DNA of 64,000 nt from Sorghum bicolor. Its lineage: Eukaryota > Streptophyta > Magnoliopsida > Poales > Poaceae. The stretch covers positions 40,329,492 to 40,393,491 of the forward strand of contig NC_012870.2 in assembly GCF_000003195.3 (NCBI RefSeq). The letters run 5' to 3'. Position 1 is the first letter of the stretch. The number at the start of each line of letters is the position of its first letter. Shown in pieces: positions 10,916 to 23,134 of this stretch. Position numbers and translations under genes: made by a program. The notes beneath the pieces are model-generated. The model did no database searches, was not told the origin of the DNA, and saw only the letters and a program-made list of their open reading frames with translations.

Positions 10916-13900
10916 GGTGCAAAAGACTTTCAAGGGAAGAAAACAATGTCACGCATTTTTCCAACATCAGTGATAACAGTGGGCTACTTTGCTTGGAACA
11001 TCAGAGAAGCAAACTTGGTCCAAACATTTCATGATACTTGCTCTTCATAGTAAACCTTTATTTGGAGAATCTCCCTTATTGTTTGACTTTAGTGAAGCAT
11101 TGTTACTTTGGGAGGAATCCAAGACAAACTGTTCCATGTACTTTGTTTTTGGTTGTTTCGAGCCTAAGGAGCTACTTGTACCATTAGCTTCTTTAGTGAA
11201 ACTAATGCAAGCCATACGAACTTCACACCACTTCACAAGCTTCTAAGGGTTGCGCATTATAGTGATTCCAGGCTCATTCACAAGATTTGAAAAGCAGTCC
11301 TCTACCAAAATGGTTGGAGTGTAACTTTCCATGCATGCAGTTCTCTTTCTCTAATGACAACATTGTACTGACCACCCGATTAAGAGAACAGTGAATGTGA
11401 TAGCTGACTCTGTTGGTTTCATGCCTTCCATGATCATTTACTTTAATGGGATTCTTGTATCCAAACAATAACAGTTATCTGGGTTGAATCAGATGTAACT
11501 TCTTGGGTAACACATAGAAGGTAACCAAGGCATGTAAGAATTGGATAACCACTACTGACAAAGGATGATAGTGGGGCCTATATGTCTCCAACAGTTGCAA
11601 GTGTTCAACCAACTAAAGAAACAGTTTACCACCAAGTAGGTTAAGCATGACCTTTCTTCATGGTGCAATTGCATAAGAGTTAGGTTGACTTGTACCATAG
11701 CAAAACCAATCAAGTGGAACTACTTTTGCATTTGAGGCTTCTTTTTAGGATCAGTCGGTAGCTCTGATATTGAAAATCTATTGATTGACACCTTTCCAAA
11801 TGTTTCTGGCTCACACTGGCACAAACGGGTACAAAGAATCTTATTTCAGCATATAAGCATTATCTATGCAGCAAGACATTGCCCATACTATAATCCATGG
11901 CACTAAAATCAACGCCACTTTATATACGAAGGATGATCGATATCAAAAGGAAGATTGTAGACTTCTACCCCTTTCAGGTTTTAGTTCATATTTCACCAAT
12001 TACTACTCACATTTCCATGAACTTTGGTAGAAATACAGATCCATGAGTCTTCCAACCTCTGATCAAAATTCAGCTGAAACGGGCACCATTTGTGTAGGCA
12101 GAACATATACACACTAAACTTGTTCGGTGCTAAAACGGCAGCATTCCTGACTGACAAGACATCTCTCTACTCCACAGTTTAATTCACTATTTGACGAAAT
12201 ATATCCTTTGCGATTGTCAATCCATCATTGCCTTGCTTAAGATTAGCCTTGTGACTAGCACCCAATCAATTGGCTCTCAGCACTAAAATTTCCATAGCTC
12301 CACACTTAACCACAACAATTGCGGTTGACGCTTAACCATTAGTCACCTTCAAAGCCAGGAGATAAGGATTCATGATAAAGATGGTTGACTTTAGTCGTAT
12401 CACCACGATGCACATAAAGATCAAGACTTAGGAAAACTAGATCATAAGCACAATGGTGATGACTGATGCTTGTTCAACAGATAACTTGTCCAACATTAAG
12501 TGTCGTGCGTCCTTTTGGTTCAGCGTGGACGACCCATGTTGCTCATTAAATGGCCATCATCATTGTAGGGATAGTTAAATAATGTCACTTGTCTACCATC
12601 TCTTGTAGTCCATTAATGTTTATGTCAGTGACCTGTTCTTCAAAGGTTATCCTCATTGTAACTTCATAGGAAGTCCTCTTACTTGCACGTGAAATAAGGA
12701 TCTTCTGATCAAATCTGGATAGATAATTAAGGACAAACTCATGATGAGATGACACATTGGTGTAGTTCTATAATAGAGCCTGGATAGCAACAACGATACC
12801 AGTGCGTGCCGAGCAGCACAACCATGTGTCGGCCGCCACAAGGGGCTCTCGGTTTCGTCACGGCACCATAAATCATTAACCAAGACACCATTACCGAACA
12901 TACAATCCAAAAGAAATCTCTCATGGCAAAAATTGGGTTGCATAGCAGCGAGCACTTTGCAAAAGAGGGGGTATCAACTGAGATAGTCATGAGATTAGAG
13001 GTTCACAAGGAAGTGATTAAAACATAGTACTAGAGAACATAGATCACATAAGATTAAGATGGATAAATACCCAGAGACTCAAGAGAGTTGGAGATAAAAT
13101 GATTGAGATTTGAAAGATTGAGTCAATACACAGATTAGGGGATGGATACACAACATTCAAGAGCTAACAACCATGCACAAACTCAAGCTCTTTATCATTG
13201 GAATCTACTTGGAGATAACCATGAGATTAAAGTGACATGAGTGTTATTCTAAGATAAGGCTCTTCAACACTCGCATGCTTACTAAGGACAAAAAGGTAAC
13301 AACTACGACACTACCTGATTAACAACACATCTACTCATGCATCATGGTTTTAAACAAACATGTGAGAACATGAATCACACTATCTCCAACAATCATTACT
13401 AAGCACAAAGTTCCGCAGATAACAAGCAGTTATCTAAAGCAACACTAGTACACCTGAACATACAAAACATGATGGTAAAGTGCTTTTATCTTTTACTTTC
13501 TTTTACTAGAAAGGTGTATGTCCCTTCTCTAGTTGTGAAAACAAATTTTTACTTATGTTTTAAAAGAATGGTCATCTTAGAGATGTGCATCATACTAATA
13601 GGGTGCACAGATTGACCACAACACGGGCAAAACAAAGCTAATCACACCCTACCTTCAATTATAGCTATTCAAGCAACATGGAGCAAAACATTTCATCTAA
13701 CTTCACACAAGCAAGATGACACACATTGACTCACAAGTTATTTATTACTGGAACAAGGGTGAGAGAAGCACAGTTAGACATAAGGAAACAATCATGACGA
13801 TGCATGCTTCGTCCTATTCGATCTCACAAAATTGACAGCCTAAGGTGGCAATCACGTTCTATGTCGGTGGCATAACACGTACACTCTCGACATATAGCTA

Positions 13901-14513
13901 GTCGTAATATTCAATTTACGCATTTGTGGTTAGCATACCTGCAGAAAACTCATTTCAGCCCACCCACAGTATGAAACATGCAGTACAAGATTAAAAAGCT
14001 ATGCGCTCCACACACGTGTATTCCCCATACATGTATGTGTAGTGCTACTACCCACATCATCGTCCTAGTGACGGCATCGCCTCTAAGGACGGAATCACCC
14101 ATCATGCGATACCTTTTCATAGGCACATGTAAAATGTGCACATGATCCAGTACCAAAAGCACTTCCCTAGATCGGCGGTGTATCCGATCATGCTCTCATA
14201 GCTCACACTTACCAAGGCGTAGAGGAAAAATGATCCATACATTACCATTCAAATGAATGGCACTCATACTATTGCACGCCGTATGAGCAACGAAATAGAA
14301 ACATGATGCATAACCCCCAAGTCAGTACTTAAATAAGCCACCTAAGGGTCCTTAATTGGGCATAAAGGAAATGACCACTGGCATACTTAGATAAAACCTT
14401 TTTAGATTTGAACACACCTTTATCTATAATAGCTATAAGTTGTCAAAAACTAATTTTAGAAAACAAAATCTTTTGTTTTAAATACACATATGACAAGTTT
14501 AATGTTGAACCTT

Positions 14514-14525
14514 GCTCTGATACCA
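14514..14525 (-). other. B: primer-binding site for initiator tRNA-Met
   Basis: On the minus strand TGGTATCAGAGC follows the LTR terminus TGTTACA after two bases. It is the complement of the 3' end of plant initiator tRNA-Met, the most common primer in plant LTR elements. Confidence 0.92.
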
Positions 14526-16020
14526 GCTGTAACAGAACCGCCCAATTTACAAGAGATCAACTACGAAAAACTCCCGCTAAAGCAGTTGCTTTACCGTAAT
14601 CGAACTCTCATAAACCCGGTAGTCCGTGAAATCACGAGGGATTTCAAACCAACCAACATACCAGCCAAGATCGTAGTGATTCAACATAACAAGTCACATG
14701 TTACATCCATTTCACAAATAGTTTGACATACATCTGAGTTCAATATAGTTATTACAACTTAAGTTGAAAAGTAGCGGAAGCAAAGTAATTTGAAACTAAT
14801 ATTGCCCTCATTTCAAATACATGCCAGTATCCAGGTCAACTCCAACAAAAGCAACATAGATGAGGTAACTAAGAAGGATCATGCCCATGATCTTACTCCT
14901 CTAATATGGTAGGAGTCATCCAACTCTTGCAGTAGCCATGATACATCACAACCTACAACAAGTGGGAATAAACCCTGAGTACGAGAAGGTACTCAGCTAG
15001 ACTTACCCGTCATAAACCAGAAATAATATGACACCAAGGAGTATGCAAGGCTTTATTGGTGGAGCTAGCTTGACAACATTTTTTGCATAAAAAAAACTTA
15101 AGTTGCAACTAAGTAATCCTTCAGGTATTTAGCTCAAGTTAATAATCATTAACCTATCATCTAGATTAGCACCTGTACTAAAGCAATCACTTGATTAAGA
15201 TTCAACAATAGTACCCATATTTGATGTGGCATTTCCAACATCATCATACCATAACCATCCAAGTGTTCCATAAACATTACTACGAGGACGGGGCTCAAGT
15301 CAAGTGCTCACTATCCAGGAGCGATGGCGATTCGAATCGATTTCTGACCAGCTGGCGAGTTATTCCCCACACAAACCACACTCACCGGCCAAAGTGAGCT
15401 ACAGGTCACCATATTACACTATCCAGGACCAATTCGCGGGTTCGACAGGCACCGCCCGTACCCGAGGACCGTTCCGGCGACCGAGGTATCCAAGGTATAC
15501 CAAGGTTGCGCGCCGCGCCCTCGTCGTTCTCCTCAACCATCACCAATACAGCGCGTACATCGGGCCGATTCCCGGCCCGGATAGTGTTCAGGCTTCGCGG
15601 TCGGAACGACTTATCCTTCCAGCTAAGTGTGGGGCATGCGTTCAACATGACAAGAGGGCCGTCAACGATCAGTCCTTAATCGACACAGGCGGGGATAGAT
15701 AGGCACCCAAGACCTCCATGTCTTGTTACTTCTCTAGCGTCGTCCCGCCCGGTCTCCAATTATTCATCCTCATCACTTGGTTATTTCCATGATAGCATAT
15801 ATAGCCTACCTTTTCAGGTATCCACCTATCTCGCTCAGGTGATAGGACATCACCTGGCTTCTACCGGTCTAAGCATGACTAAGCATTTAGATTCGATCCT
15901 GAATCTACATAGGGTTATAGGTATATTTGCTGGACAAGGAGTGTTATATGCAGCAAGGGTTTCACCCAACTCCTTTACTTAATGCAACAATACATATATA
16001 ACATATATTCTCAACTGCAT

Positions 16021-16276
16021 TCAAAAGTAGTGGGAGACTTATAATGCTTCGGGGCTTGCCTGGGATCAACACTGAGTCAGTTCAGTTAGTTGCTTCGTCT
16101 TGGTGGCATCTAAGGTCACAACACTTGCTTAGTCCTTCCACCTTTGGGAGAGGTCCACCAAACACCATCTTTGAGTTTGATTCCACATCATGACCTTCAC
16201 GTGATTCATCTAGCGCACCTAGATGAGATGCAAGATGCAAGTGCATGAATATGCGGAATAGTGACACAACATGCAT
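16021..16276 (-). pseudogene. B 5' LTR: relic of the conserved GKPxSIIS peptide ORF
   Basis: Same frame and same TGA as the copy in the other LTR. Here the distal block reads GKPRSIIS, matching C exactly over these eight residues, whereas the 3' LTR copy has Gln in place of Arg. Confidence 0.45.
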
Positions 16277-17879
16277 TACATAAAAGTATGCAAGACATAG
16301 GCATCTAAAGTTATTTAGCTAACATCACATGACCAATTATATAGAGCAAACATATCAATAATGACACAAGTTTTACAAGGTTACAAGTGTATTACTTAAT
16401 CACCATTAAAGACATAAATCACAGTTTGCACACAACAAGTAATGCAATCAAGCATTCATGCATTTTCAGCAATTTTGGACATACATGCAACAACTCAGTA
16501 AATAAATCATAACTGGAGTTACACAACTCCAAAAACTATGCAATAGGACATTCTGGAAAGATTATAAAATTATCTACAATTAATTTTTAATCATATTAGC
16601 ATGATTAACAAGTTAACCAAGTCAAACATGCATGACCATATAATCTGGTCCAGTAACTTCCAGAGAACAAGCATTTCAAAGGATGAAATTCATACTACTG
16701 TAACTCACAAACCACTTAGCTAAATGATATGAAACTTTACCACAAGATATATTAATAAGTTATCTACATCTTTTATATATACATGTTTCACAGCAAACAT
16801 CATTTATATCATGGAATTAATTGCATAAATAAAACTGCTCATGCTGCCAAACAGTAGGGGTACAATTACACAGAAAACTGATAGGCAATTCAAAGCAGCA
16901 TAACTAGAGTTGTAGACCTCCAGCAAACATAATTCTTATATTTTTGGAAAGCTTATAAAGTTACCTACAACTTTCTTATTATCATCTAAATATGAATCTA
17001 CAGTTAACAAGGTCAATTAATCCCATGAAGATAACTCTGTCCAAAACACAGACAGAATCTGTCATGCTACATTAAACACCCATAACTTGAGTTTCACATG
17101 TCCATAAATTATGGTTATATCCTTTCTAGAAACCTTAATTAATTGTGAACAACTTTGTTATAAACATGTACAGCTAAATCTACAACTAAAAAGGTCTTAC
17201 ATTACAAACAATGCAACCCGGTCTGGGTTTAGACAGAAACTGGAACAGTAATTTAAACCACTATAACTAAACATGTGCTTAACCAAAAATTGTGCTATTT
17301 ACCTTTCTGGAAAGCTTATGAAAATTACTAAAACTTATATATTTTCATCTAGGCAAGATTCTCAAATTAACTGAGCCAAACAATACAAACATGCAGATCC
17401 ACTCAGAATAGGAGCAAAGCAACACAGGGCATTTGTTATTTTCATAACTCTTAATCTATCAATCCTAAATTCATGAAACAAATGCCAGACATCAAATATC
17501 ATATGCAAAGCATGTCACAATATTTTCACATTTATTCGAGCAATACTACAGCATTTATGAAAAAGACAAATATAACAAGCAATTAAAACCCAACTGCATA
17601 AATCTATTTTTATGACTAAAACGACAAACTAAACCATGCCATATTATAGATCTACTGCATAGAGAATTTCACAAGGATTCTAAAAAGTCCACATTTGCTA
17701 TTTTACGATGTTTCTAAAATTTATGATGATTTTCCAAACTTCAGCCATATGAAGGAAAAACAGATTTGCACAGAGACCCTTAAGTTATCCGCAAAACAAA
17801 CTACAACCGAGAGGTCCCTGCAGGTACTATTCACATGTGTCATGCGTTCTCCAGAAAACCCCCTGGCTTTAGTCGAATT

Positions 17880-18535
17880 TGGGCACAAGGCCCTTGGTCG
17901 CGAGCAGAACAGAGGAAACGTCGCCGGAGCTCCTGTTCCTGCCGGAGAAGTGCACGTTGACGGCGGGGAAGTTGATGGGGAGCCTCAGGGGGCCCGGGCG
18001 CACGCAGTGAGCAGCTCGTCTCGGCAAGACCTTGACCTCAACGGCTATGGCCACGAGCAGACGCGGCCACTACTCTGACAAACCAATGCCGGGGCTACTC
18101 CGGCGGCTGGAGAGGCAGGGAAGGGGCGCGCCGGGTTCGTGAACGAGTGGCGAAGGCGATGGAAGGCGCTGCTAGGACAGAGGAGGCGCGGAGGCAAGGG
18201 AACGAGACGGCGGCTTAGAGCTTGCACATCCATGGCAGAGCGAGCTCGCGTTCCCGCGATGGAGGACGAGACAGAGGGCAGCGAGCGGGGAAGAGAGACC
18301 GAGGACGGGTGCACAGCTTGTGACATTAGGTGAGGGCGCTGGAGGCACGCGGCAGCGGCGCTTGGAAGGGTGGAGGCACAGCTCGCGCATGGCTGCCACG
18401 CCCAGGACGCGCGTCGACCACAGGCGCATTTTACCGAGCACGTGGCGGGCGACGAAGTAGGGAAGGTGGGACGCCGGTTTGGGCCACTTCTGGGCCGAAT
18501 TGGATCTTGGGCCAAAAAGGAAGTTTGCTCACCTC
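17880..18535 (-). other. B 5' LTR: GC-rich island
   Basis: The counterpart of the island at 9120-9775, almost identical. It includes a 156-codon Arg/Ser/Pro-rich frame (18045-18515, minus) also present in the other LTR. I see no domain and treat it as a composition effect. Confidence 0.6.
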
Positions 18536-19638
18536 GGCCGGCTCTCCAACTTTGATTAAGTGACCATGGTCATTAGACCAACAGATTAAGAGATAATTAG
18601 ATGCCAATTCCCAAGTGTCAACGTATTGACGGTGATTAGGAAAACCAAGAATTGATGGTCCAAACCATGTCAAACTTGATGCAACTTTTTACATAACCTT
18701 CTCCAAACAATTATCCACAACTTTTACTTTTGGACCAACTTGAGTTGCTTAACAAAAACACGAGAACGCGGCATGCCAACGGGTCGACGTCCGTTTAGCG
18801 ATAAAATAACTTTTTGCTGTTTTGGGAGCTACTTTTAGATACCCAAATGAACTCCAAATTTGATGATACTTGATCCATTGCTTTCATCAAGAAGAGTAGT
18901 CCAACTCATATTAAGGAATCTAATTGAGTTACCATAAGAATTTGGATAATAAAATGTCATGAAGGAGCTAACTCACTGCTGTCACTTTCAGGGACTTAGC
19001 CAATATATGGAGGTAGCAAATCAGCACTGAATTGATTATTGAAAGCTCAATTTGATTAGGATAGGAACCAAACTAGCTCTTGATACTTAAACAAAGTTTG
19101 TTCTACAGAAGCAATACTACAACTTTCATTTAGGGTCAAACCTCATAACTGCAACAGAAGTCAATCTTTCACTTTGGTCAAAGCAGTAACCCGATAAAGC
19201 TCCAAATAGGATTTTAGGCCAATTGAAGCATTTTCTTGACATAAGCTCAACATGAACCCTTCATGACTTTTATTGTATAATTCATCTAGAGTCATATGAA
19301 CATGTTTTCAAGGGTTGTTTGATGACCCATGATTCTATTTCCTTAATAGAGCCATTCCGGCAAGGATATAACTTACCATTTCATGTGACTTCTTGATTCC
19401 AAACTTTTCCAAAGACCAACATAGATTGGGATGGATATAAGGCACATGGAAAAGGTTCCATTAGCATCATCAAAGCATACCTTTTAAAAAGGCATATATG
19501 CAAGCAAGGTTGCATCCACCAAGCCCAATTTGGGGTTTACTTTCATAGATTGACTTTGACCTCTATATTACCATTGAACTTGTCATGTTTGAGCTCAAAC
19601 CTAGTACTTAGCAAGTGACAAACACCTGGGGTGTTACA

Positions 19639-20131
19639 AGTGGGAACACCACCAGGAGGCTAGAGGTGGGCCAGGGGCCCCAAAGGTTCGTCGGCTGACC
19701 GACCAATTGGGTGATGCCACCTAGCCCAACCTCCCACCGACCTAAGGACCTTCTAGAAGGTCAATGGGACCCACTGTCATCCAAATGGCAGGTCGGCCGA
19801 CCGACATGTGGGCCCCATCTTGAGTTGGTTCACTCCCACCGACATCCCCATGATGAACATGTGATGGAAATTCTCAACCATCGATCATATGGTGGTTCCA
19901 AGGTCGGTTTGATCCAAGTGTGGAGAAGAGGGAGCACACGGATCGCTGACGTGGCGCTAGAGTAGCCCCTACTCCATTTCCCCCTATAAATACCCCCTTA
20001 GAGAGCCTAGTTAATCATGATGTATATTAGGAAGAGCTACGCTTAGCTAAGTGTGAGAATGGAGGGAAGAGAGTGACGAGTTCCCCGAGGAGGAGTCCCG
20101 GCTTGTCGGGAGTCTTCTTCCAGGAGCGCCT
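19639..20131 (+). repeat. A: 3' LTR, right part
   Basis: Resumes after B. It contains a TATA-like word (cctataaatac, about 19983-19993) and a Gly/Glu-type GA-rich leader resembling the same region of the H, E and I LTRs (cccggcttgtcggg compared with cccggcctgtcgg in H). It is cut at 20131 where H starts with TGTTGATGG, so the end of A's LTR is not seen. Confidence 0.7.
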
Positions 20132-21083
20132 TGTTGATGGTCCTTAAGAACCAGATATAATCATCAAATAAATAAAGAAAATGATCCAAATGAAACCAAC
20201 ACCTAGACTTAGGGTTTTATCTGACAGAATTTCATGAGTTTTGGTGTTTGTCTATTTCAGCAGGGGGTTATCAGGAAATGGAGGAAAGGCCCACATGTCG
20301 GGTTTACATAGAGATATTAACGTGCTGCACAATTTTCTATCATCTAGAAGACTCCAGAAGCCACAGAAACGAACGGGAGGCCGAGCGGGTCCGAGGGCAG
20401 GGCGCCCGCCCTCCCCCCTTGGGCGCCCGCCCAGGTGCCTCAGCCAATCAGGCTCCACCTTGCGGATTATGCTCCACCGACCTAAGGGATCAAGGAAAAC
20501 CGTGCGATTAAGGTCGGTTTGATCCAACGACCCACGTTCATTTGGATAGGCTATATATGCAGGCCCCCTGGCCCCTGGAGGAGGCAATCCCCATTATTCA
20601 TTAGCATATTTTCCAGAGGGGATTCAGAGAGAGAGGTTCCATAGGGTTCCCACCTCATAGGGCGTAGCATCCAATGTGAGAGTAGAACTAGTTCTACTAG
20701 ATTGAGAGAGATAGAGTGAAGGTGTAGATCGGAGGAAGCCCGGCCTGTCGGTGTCTACTCCGAGGTTGTACCTGCAGGATCAAGTCTCCTAACCCGAGGC
20801 TTGCTCCTCGGATTCTTCAGTATTTCGACTTCTGAATTCTAGTAAGTTCTTTGTTTTATTGTTCTTTGGTTTATGAGTTTACTTTGATCTCTTCACGTAG
20901 AGTTTAGAGTAATCAACTCTAGCGTAAACGTAGTGTTTGGGCTAGGATACTCATAGATATCCCCTGTCTAGCCGGATCGTGGTAGTAGCGAGGAACGTGA
21001 CATTTCTGAGTTACCTTTGTAGCCCATATCCCGTTAGCAGGATCGATAGGGTTTATAGGTGTGGGTTGAACATCCTCTGTTAA
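20132..21083 (+). repeat. H: truncated LTR of an E-like family
   Basis: Starts TGTTGATGGTCCTTAAG, like the E LTR start TGTTGACGGTCCTTAAG, and follows it through tctgacagaattt, the duplicated GGGCGCCCGCCC words (about 20398-20434), the TATA region (gctatatatg, near 20551) and the leader. It stops near 21083 inside the LTR, at the word gttaac, where reversed G sequence begins. No polypurine tract precedes it, so it is a 5' LTR or a solo remnant. It resembles I (46925-47801) more than E. Confidence 0.75.
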
Positions 21084-21913
21084 CAACCTAGACTTCAGAT
21101 CAAGTTTTCTTCCCACAAGTTTAGGTTTAGAGCAAGCTTTAAATTATAACAGTTATGTTTAAACTAGAGGGAGAACTCAAATTTGAAAATTAGGCAGAGC
21201 AACTATTCATCATATCCATGCTAGAGTTTTATTATTAAGATTCAGTTTAGAATAGCCACTTTATTTATTTATTAAGCACACTAAGCAAAAGATATATATA
21301 TAAGCACAAAATCTTTATTTGGTTTTTCATAGTTATGTATAGTTGTATTTTAATATAGTATAAGTATAAAGATAGATAGAAATACTTAGCGGGATAAATG
21401 GGGGTGCTCTCCCCAAGCTGAATTTTGACGTAATTTCTTTTCGATGTAGCTAGCAGGTGGCAGAGGTGTATTTGAAAGTCGGCAGTACCCTGACAGCGAT
21501 TAGAATGTCCTTCGTCTGCTAGTCTTCTTGATTCTTAAATTCTGTGGAGCTCAAATAGACAACAAAGCTTTGTGGAACTGATTAAGTGTTAGCATAAATA
21601 TCTAGCCTTTATCATGTTGAGCCTCCTCAATAAATGTTACTCTCTATTTTTATATTTTCATTTCATAGAGCAGAAAAATATTTATTTCATTTTTATGCCA
21701 CCAGACTGAATGTACTTATGGGTTTCATGCCACTCGTATACTCATATGGGGCTTACTGTTTTTTAACATTTTTATTTTCTTTTTAGGATGGTATGAACAT
21801 GATTAACTAAGCAAACTATTTGAAATAATTGAAAGAGAAAGGATAACTACCAAGTTTACCTCTTGGCAAGGCGTTCGGTGTTTTTATGTCCTCCGAACGG
21901 GACTCTCTATTTT
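21084..21913 (-). other. G: noncoding tail downstream of the protease region
   Basis: Read on the minus strand this is homologous to about 27650-28375 of E. Shared words include the ctgctagctacat segment and the polypurine-like CAGCTTGGGGAGAGCACC (21402-21420). No coding signal. It ends at the junction with H near 21083. Confidence 0.7.
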
Positions 21914-23134
21914 CTAGTTGTCCTGGGATTCGTTGGGTGGCGTAGTCGGTGCTTCCGGCGACGCCTCTTCTTCGTGTATAGTTATCTTCTCTCTCCACAG
22001 CTGACTTGGTGCTATGGTCTCCTCAGGATAATTCTGTTCCAGCTGTATGTCTTCAGACCTTACCACTTCTCCTTCATAATCTGCCCATCCGTCCTTGATA
22101 ATCTGCCTCCTCTGGTTGCGGTTGCGTCGTCTTCTTCTTGTCCTAACCTGCTTAGAGTCTTCAACGATATAATTAGGGTCAGTAAAATAGCGGCGTACCT
22201 TCTCTGAGGGGAAGTGCATATGGACTTCTCCAGTTCCAATGTAGATAATTGCTTTAACGGTGCTAAGGAACGGTCTTCCAAGGATGATGAGTGGATCGTA
22301 GTCGTCTTCTCCCATGTCGATAACCTGAAAGTCTGTGTAGACAAAATGATCATCTATTTTGATAGGGACATCCATTACTATACCTTCAACCTCTTGAAAT
22401 GTCTAATCTGCCATCTGGAGCTGAATGTATGTTGGTTTTAAGGGCATGGTTCCGAACAAGAGCCGATAGGTGACTGCGGCCATTATGTTGATGCCCGATC
22501 CGGAGTCGCAAAGTGTCTTGTAGAAGTTGTATCCATTAATGGAGCAATAGATGCTTGGCATACCTGGGTCGTCCTTCTTGGTCAGAAACAGTGACTTAAG
22601 TCGATGATCTTGACCTCCTTGAACTGCAGTGACCATCTTAGCTGACTCGGTCCACACTTGCTTGTTCCTATTCTTCCTGTTGGTCCTCTTCCTTGGTTCA
22701 TGTCGAGATTTCTCTGGGATTTGTGTAGTCTTGTTCTTGATGGAAAACGTCTTCTTCCTCCCTTTGATGTAGAAACTGATCTTGGCAGCACTAGCATAGA
22801 TGACAGCTCCCGAGGTGTTTAAGAATGGCCTCCCTAAGATGATGGGTGCCCTCTCATCATTACCGGTTTCTATCACCACGAAGTCTGCTGGGGCGTACAA
22901 GGTACCAACTCAGACGCAAAGGTTCTTCCATATTCCCTTTGGAAAACTTAACGTCCAATCTTCAAACTGCAAACACATGGTTGTTTCTAATAAAGGATAT
23001 GTATAGAATTTTTCATAGAGTACCCTGGGCATAATGTTGACACTAGAGCCAAAGTCACCGAGTGCTTCTGGGAAGTCCAACATGCCGATGGAGATCGGGA
23101 TGATGGGGCGTCCTGGATCGCCTCTCTTGACCGG
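21914..23134 (-). pseudogene. G: tandem retropepsin-like domains, broken
   Basis: Minus strand. The first domain (about 23134-22760) has the active-site region LGDFGSSVNIMP and the late motif IILGRPFLNT. A basic linker (RKRTNRKNRNK) follows, then a second domain (about 22550-22250) with LCDSGSGINIM and LIILGRPFLST, then an Arg-rich, acidic tail ending at 21914. Two retropepsin-like folds in a row are visible from the repeated DxGS and IILGRPFL motifs. The frame carries a TGA at 22910-22912 and a TAG at 22403-22405. There is no RT downstream. The protease would cut Gag. Which of the two domains was active cannot be told from sequence; both keep Asp. Confidence 0.7.
23130..23134. repeat. E: left target-site duplication (accgg)
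   Basis: accgg directly before the E LTR; identical to 31050-31054 directly after the other LTR. Confidence 0.92.

Larger units (their letters stand above)
10880..14527 (-). other. B: internal region without coding capacity
   Basis: 3648 bp between the LTRs. I read both strands and see no gag, protease, RT or integrase motif; the longest ORFs are about 100 codons with no recognisable domain. The sequence is moderately AT-rich. It contains only the primer site at the right end and the hairpin plus polypurine tract at the left. A packaging signal would have to lie here or in the LTR leader. An autonomous helper element would be needed for movement. Confidence 0.8.
5771..19638 (-). mobile_element. 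B: non-autonomous giant-LTR retrotransposon (LARD-like)
   Basis: A 13.9 kb minus-strand element. Two long direct repeats (5771-10879 and 14528-19638, about 5.11 kb each and roughly 99% identical by eye) have perfect inverted termini TGTAACA/TGTTACA. They enclose only 3648 bp of internal DNA. On the minus strand the primer site TGGTATCAGAGC follows the right LTR, and a polypurine tract precedes the left one. No ORF above about 100 codons lies in the internal region, and no gag or pol motif was found. Long LTRs around a short coding-free core match the large retrotransposon derivatives known from grasses. The flanks aatgg/agtgg are a target duplication with one mismatch inside the LTR of A. Confidence 0.88.
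14528..19638 (-). repeat. B: 5' LTR (5111 bp)
   Basis: Direct repeat of 5771-10879 with the same termini and layout. GC-rich island at about 17880-18535, acidic-ORF relic at 16021-16276, palindrome CGATTCGAATCG near 15326. It ends at 19638 with TGTTACA on the plus strand, and the A LTR resumes at 19639. Confidence 0.88.
3420..20131 (+). mobile_element. A: 3' part of an Athila-like Ty3/gypsy element, split by B
   Basis: A plus-strand element seen only from its last ORF onward. Its parts are an accessory ORF tail (3420-3911), a noncoding 3' region (3912-5350), a hairpin and polypurine tract (5351-5388), and a 3' LTR starting TGTTGATGGG at 5389. The LTR is interrupted at 5770 by element B and resumes at 19639-20131, where H begins. 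The words flanking B are aatgg and agtgg, a target duplication with one mismatch. The G-rich polypurine tract after an AAGCTT word, together with the shared organisation with E, places A in the Athila-like group. The left part lies beyond R1. Confidence 0.75.

Noticed and set aside
14514..14525. A tRNA-Met gene at the TGGTATCAGAGC word
   Set aside because: Only the 12-base primer site is present; no cloverleaf surrounds it.
10880..14527. Decayed host gene inside B
   Set aside because: No long ORF, exon-like composition or splice pattern; both ends have retroelement signals.
19711..19965. 84-codon ORF after B
   Set aside because: It lies in the resumed LTR of A and ends near the TATA region; no domain.
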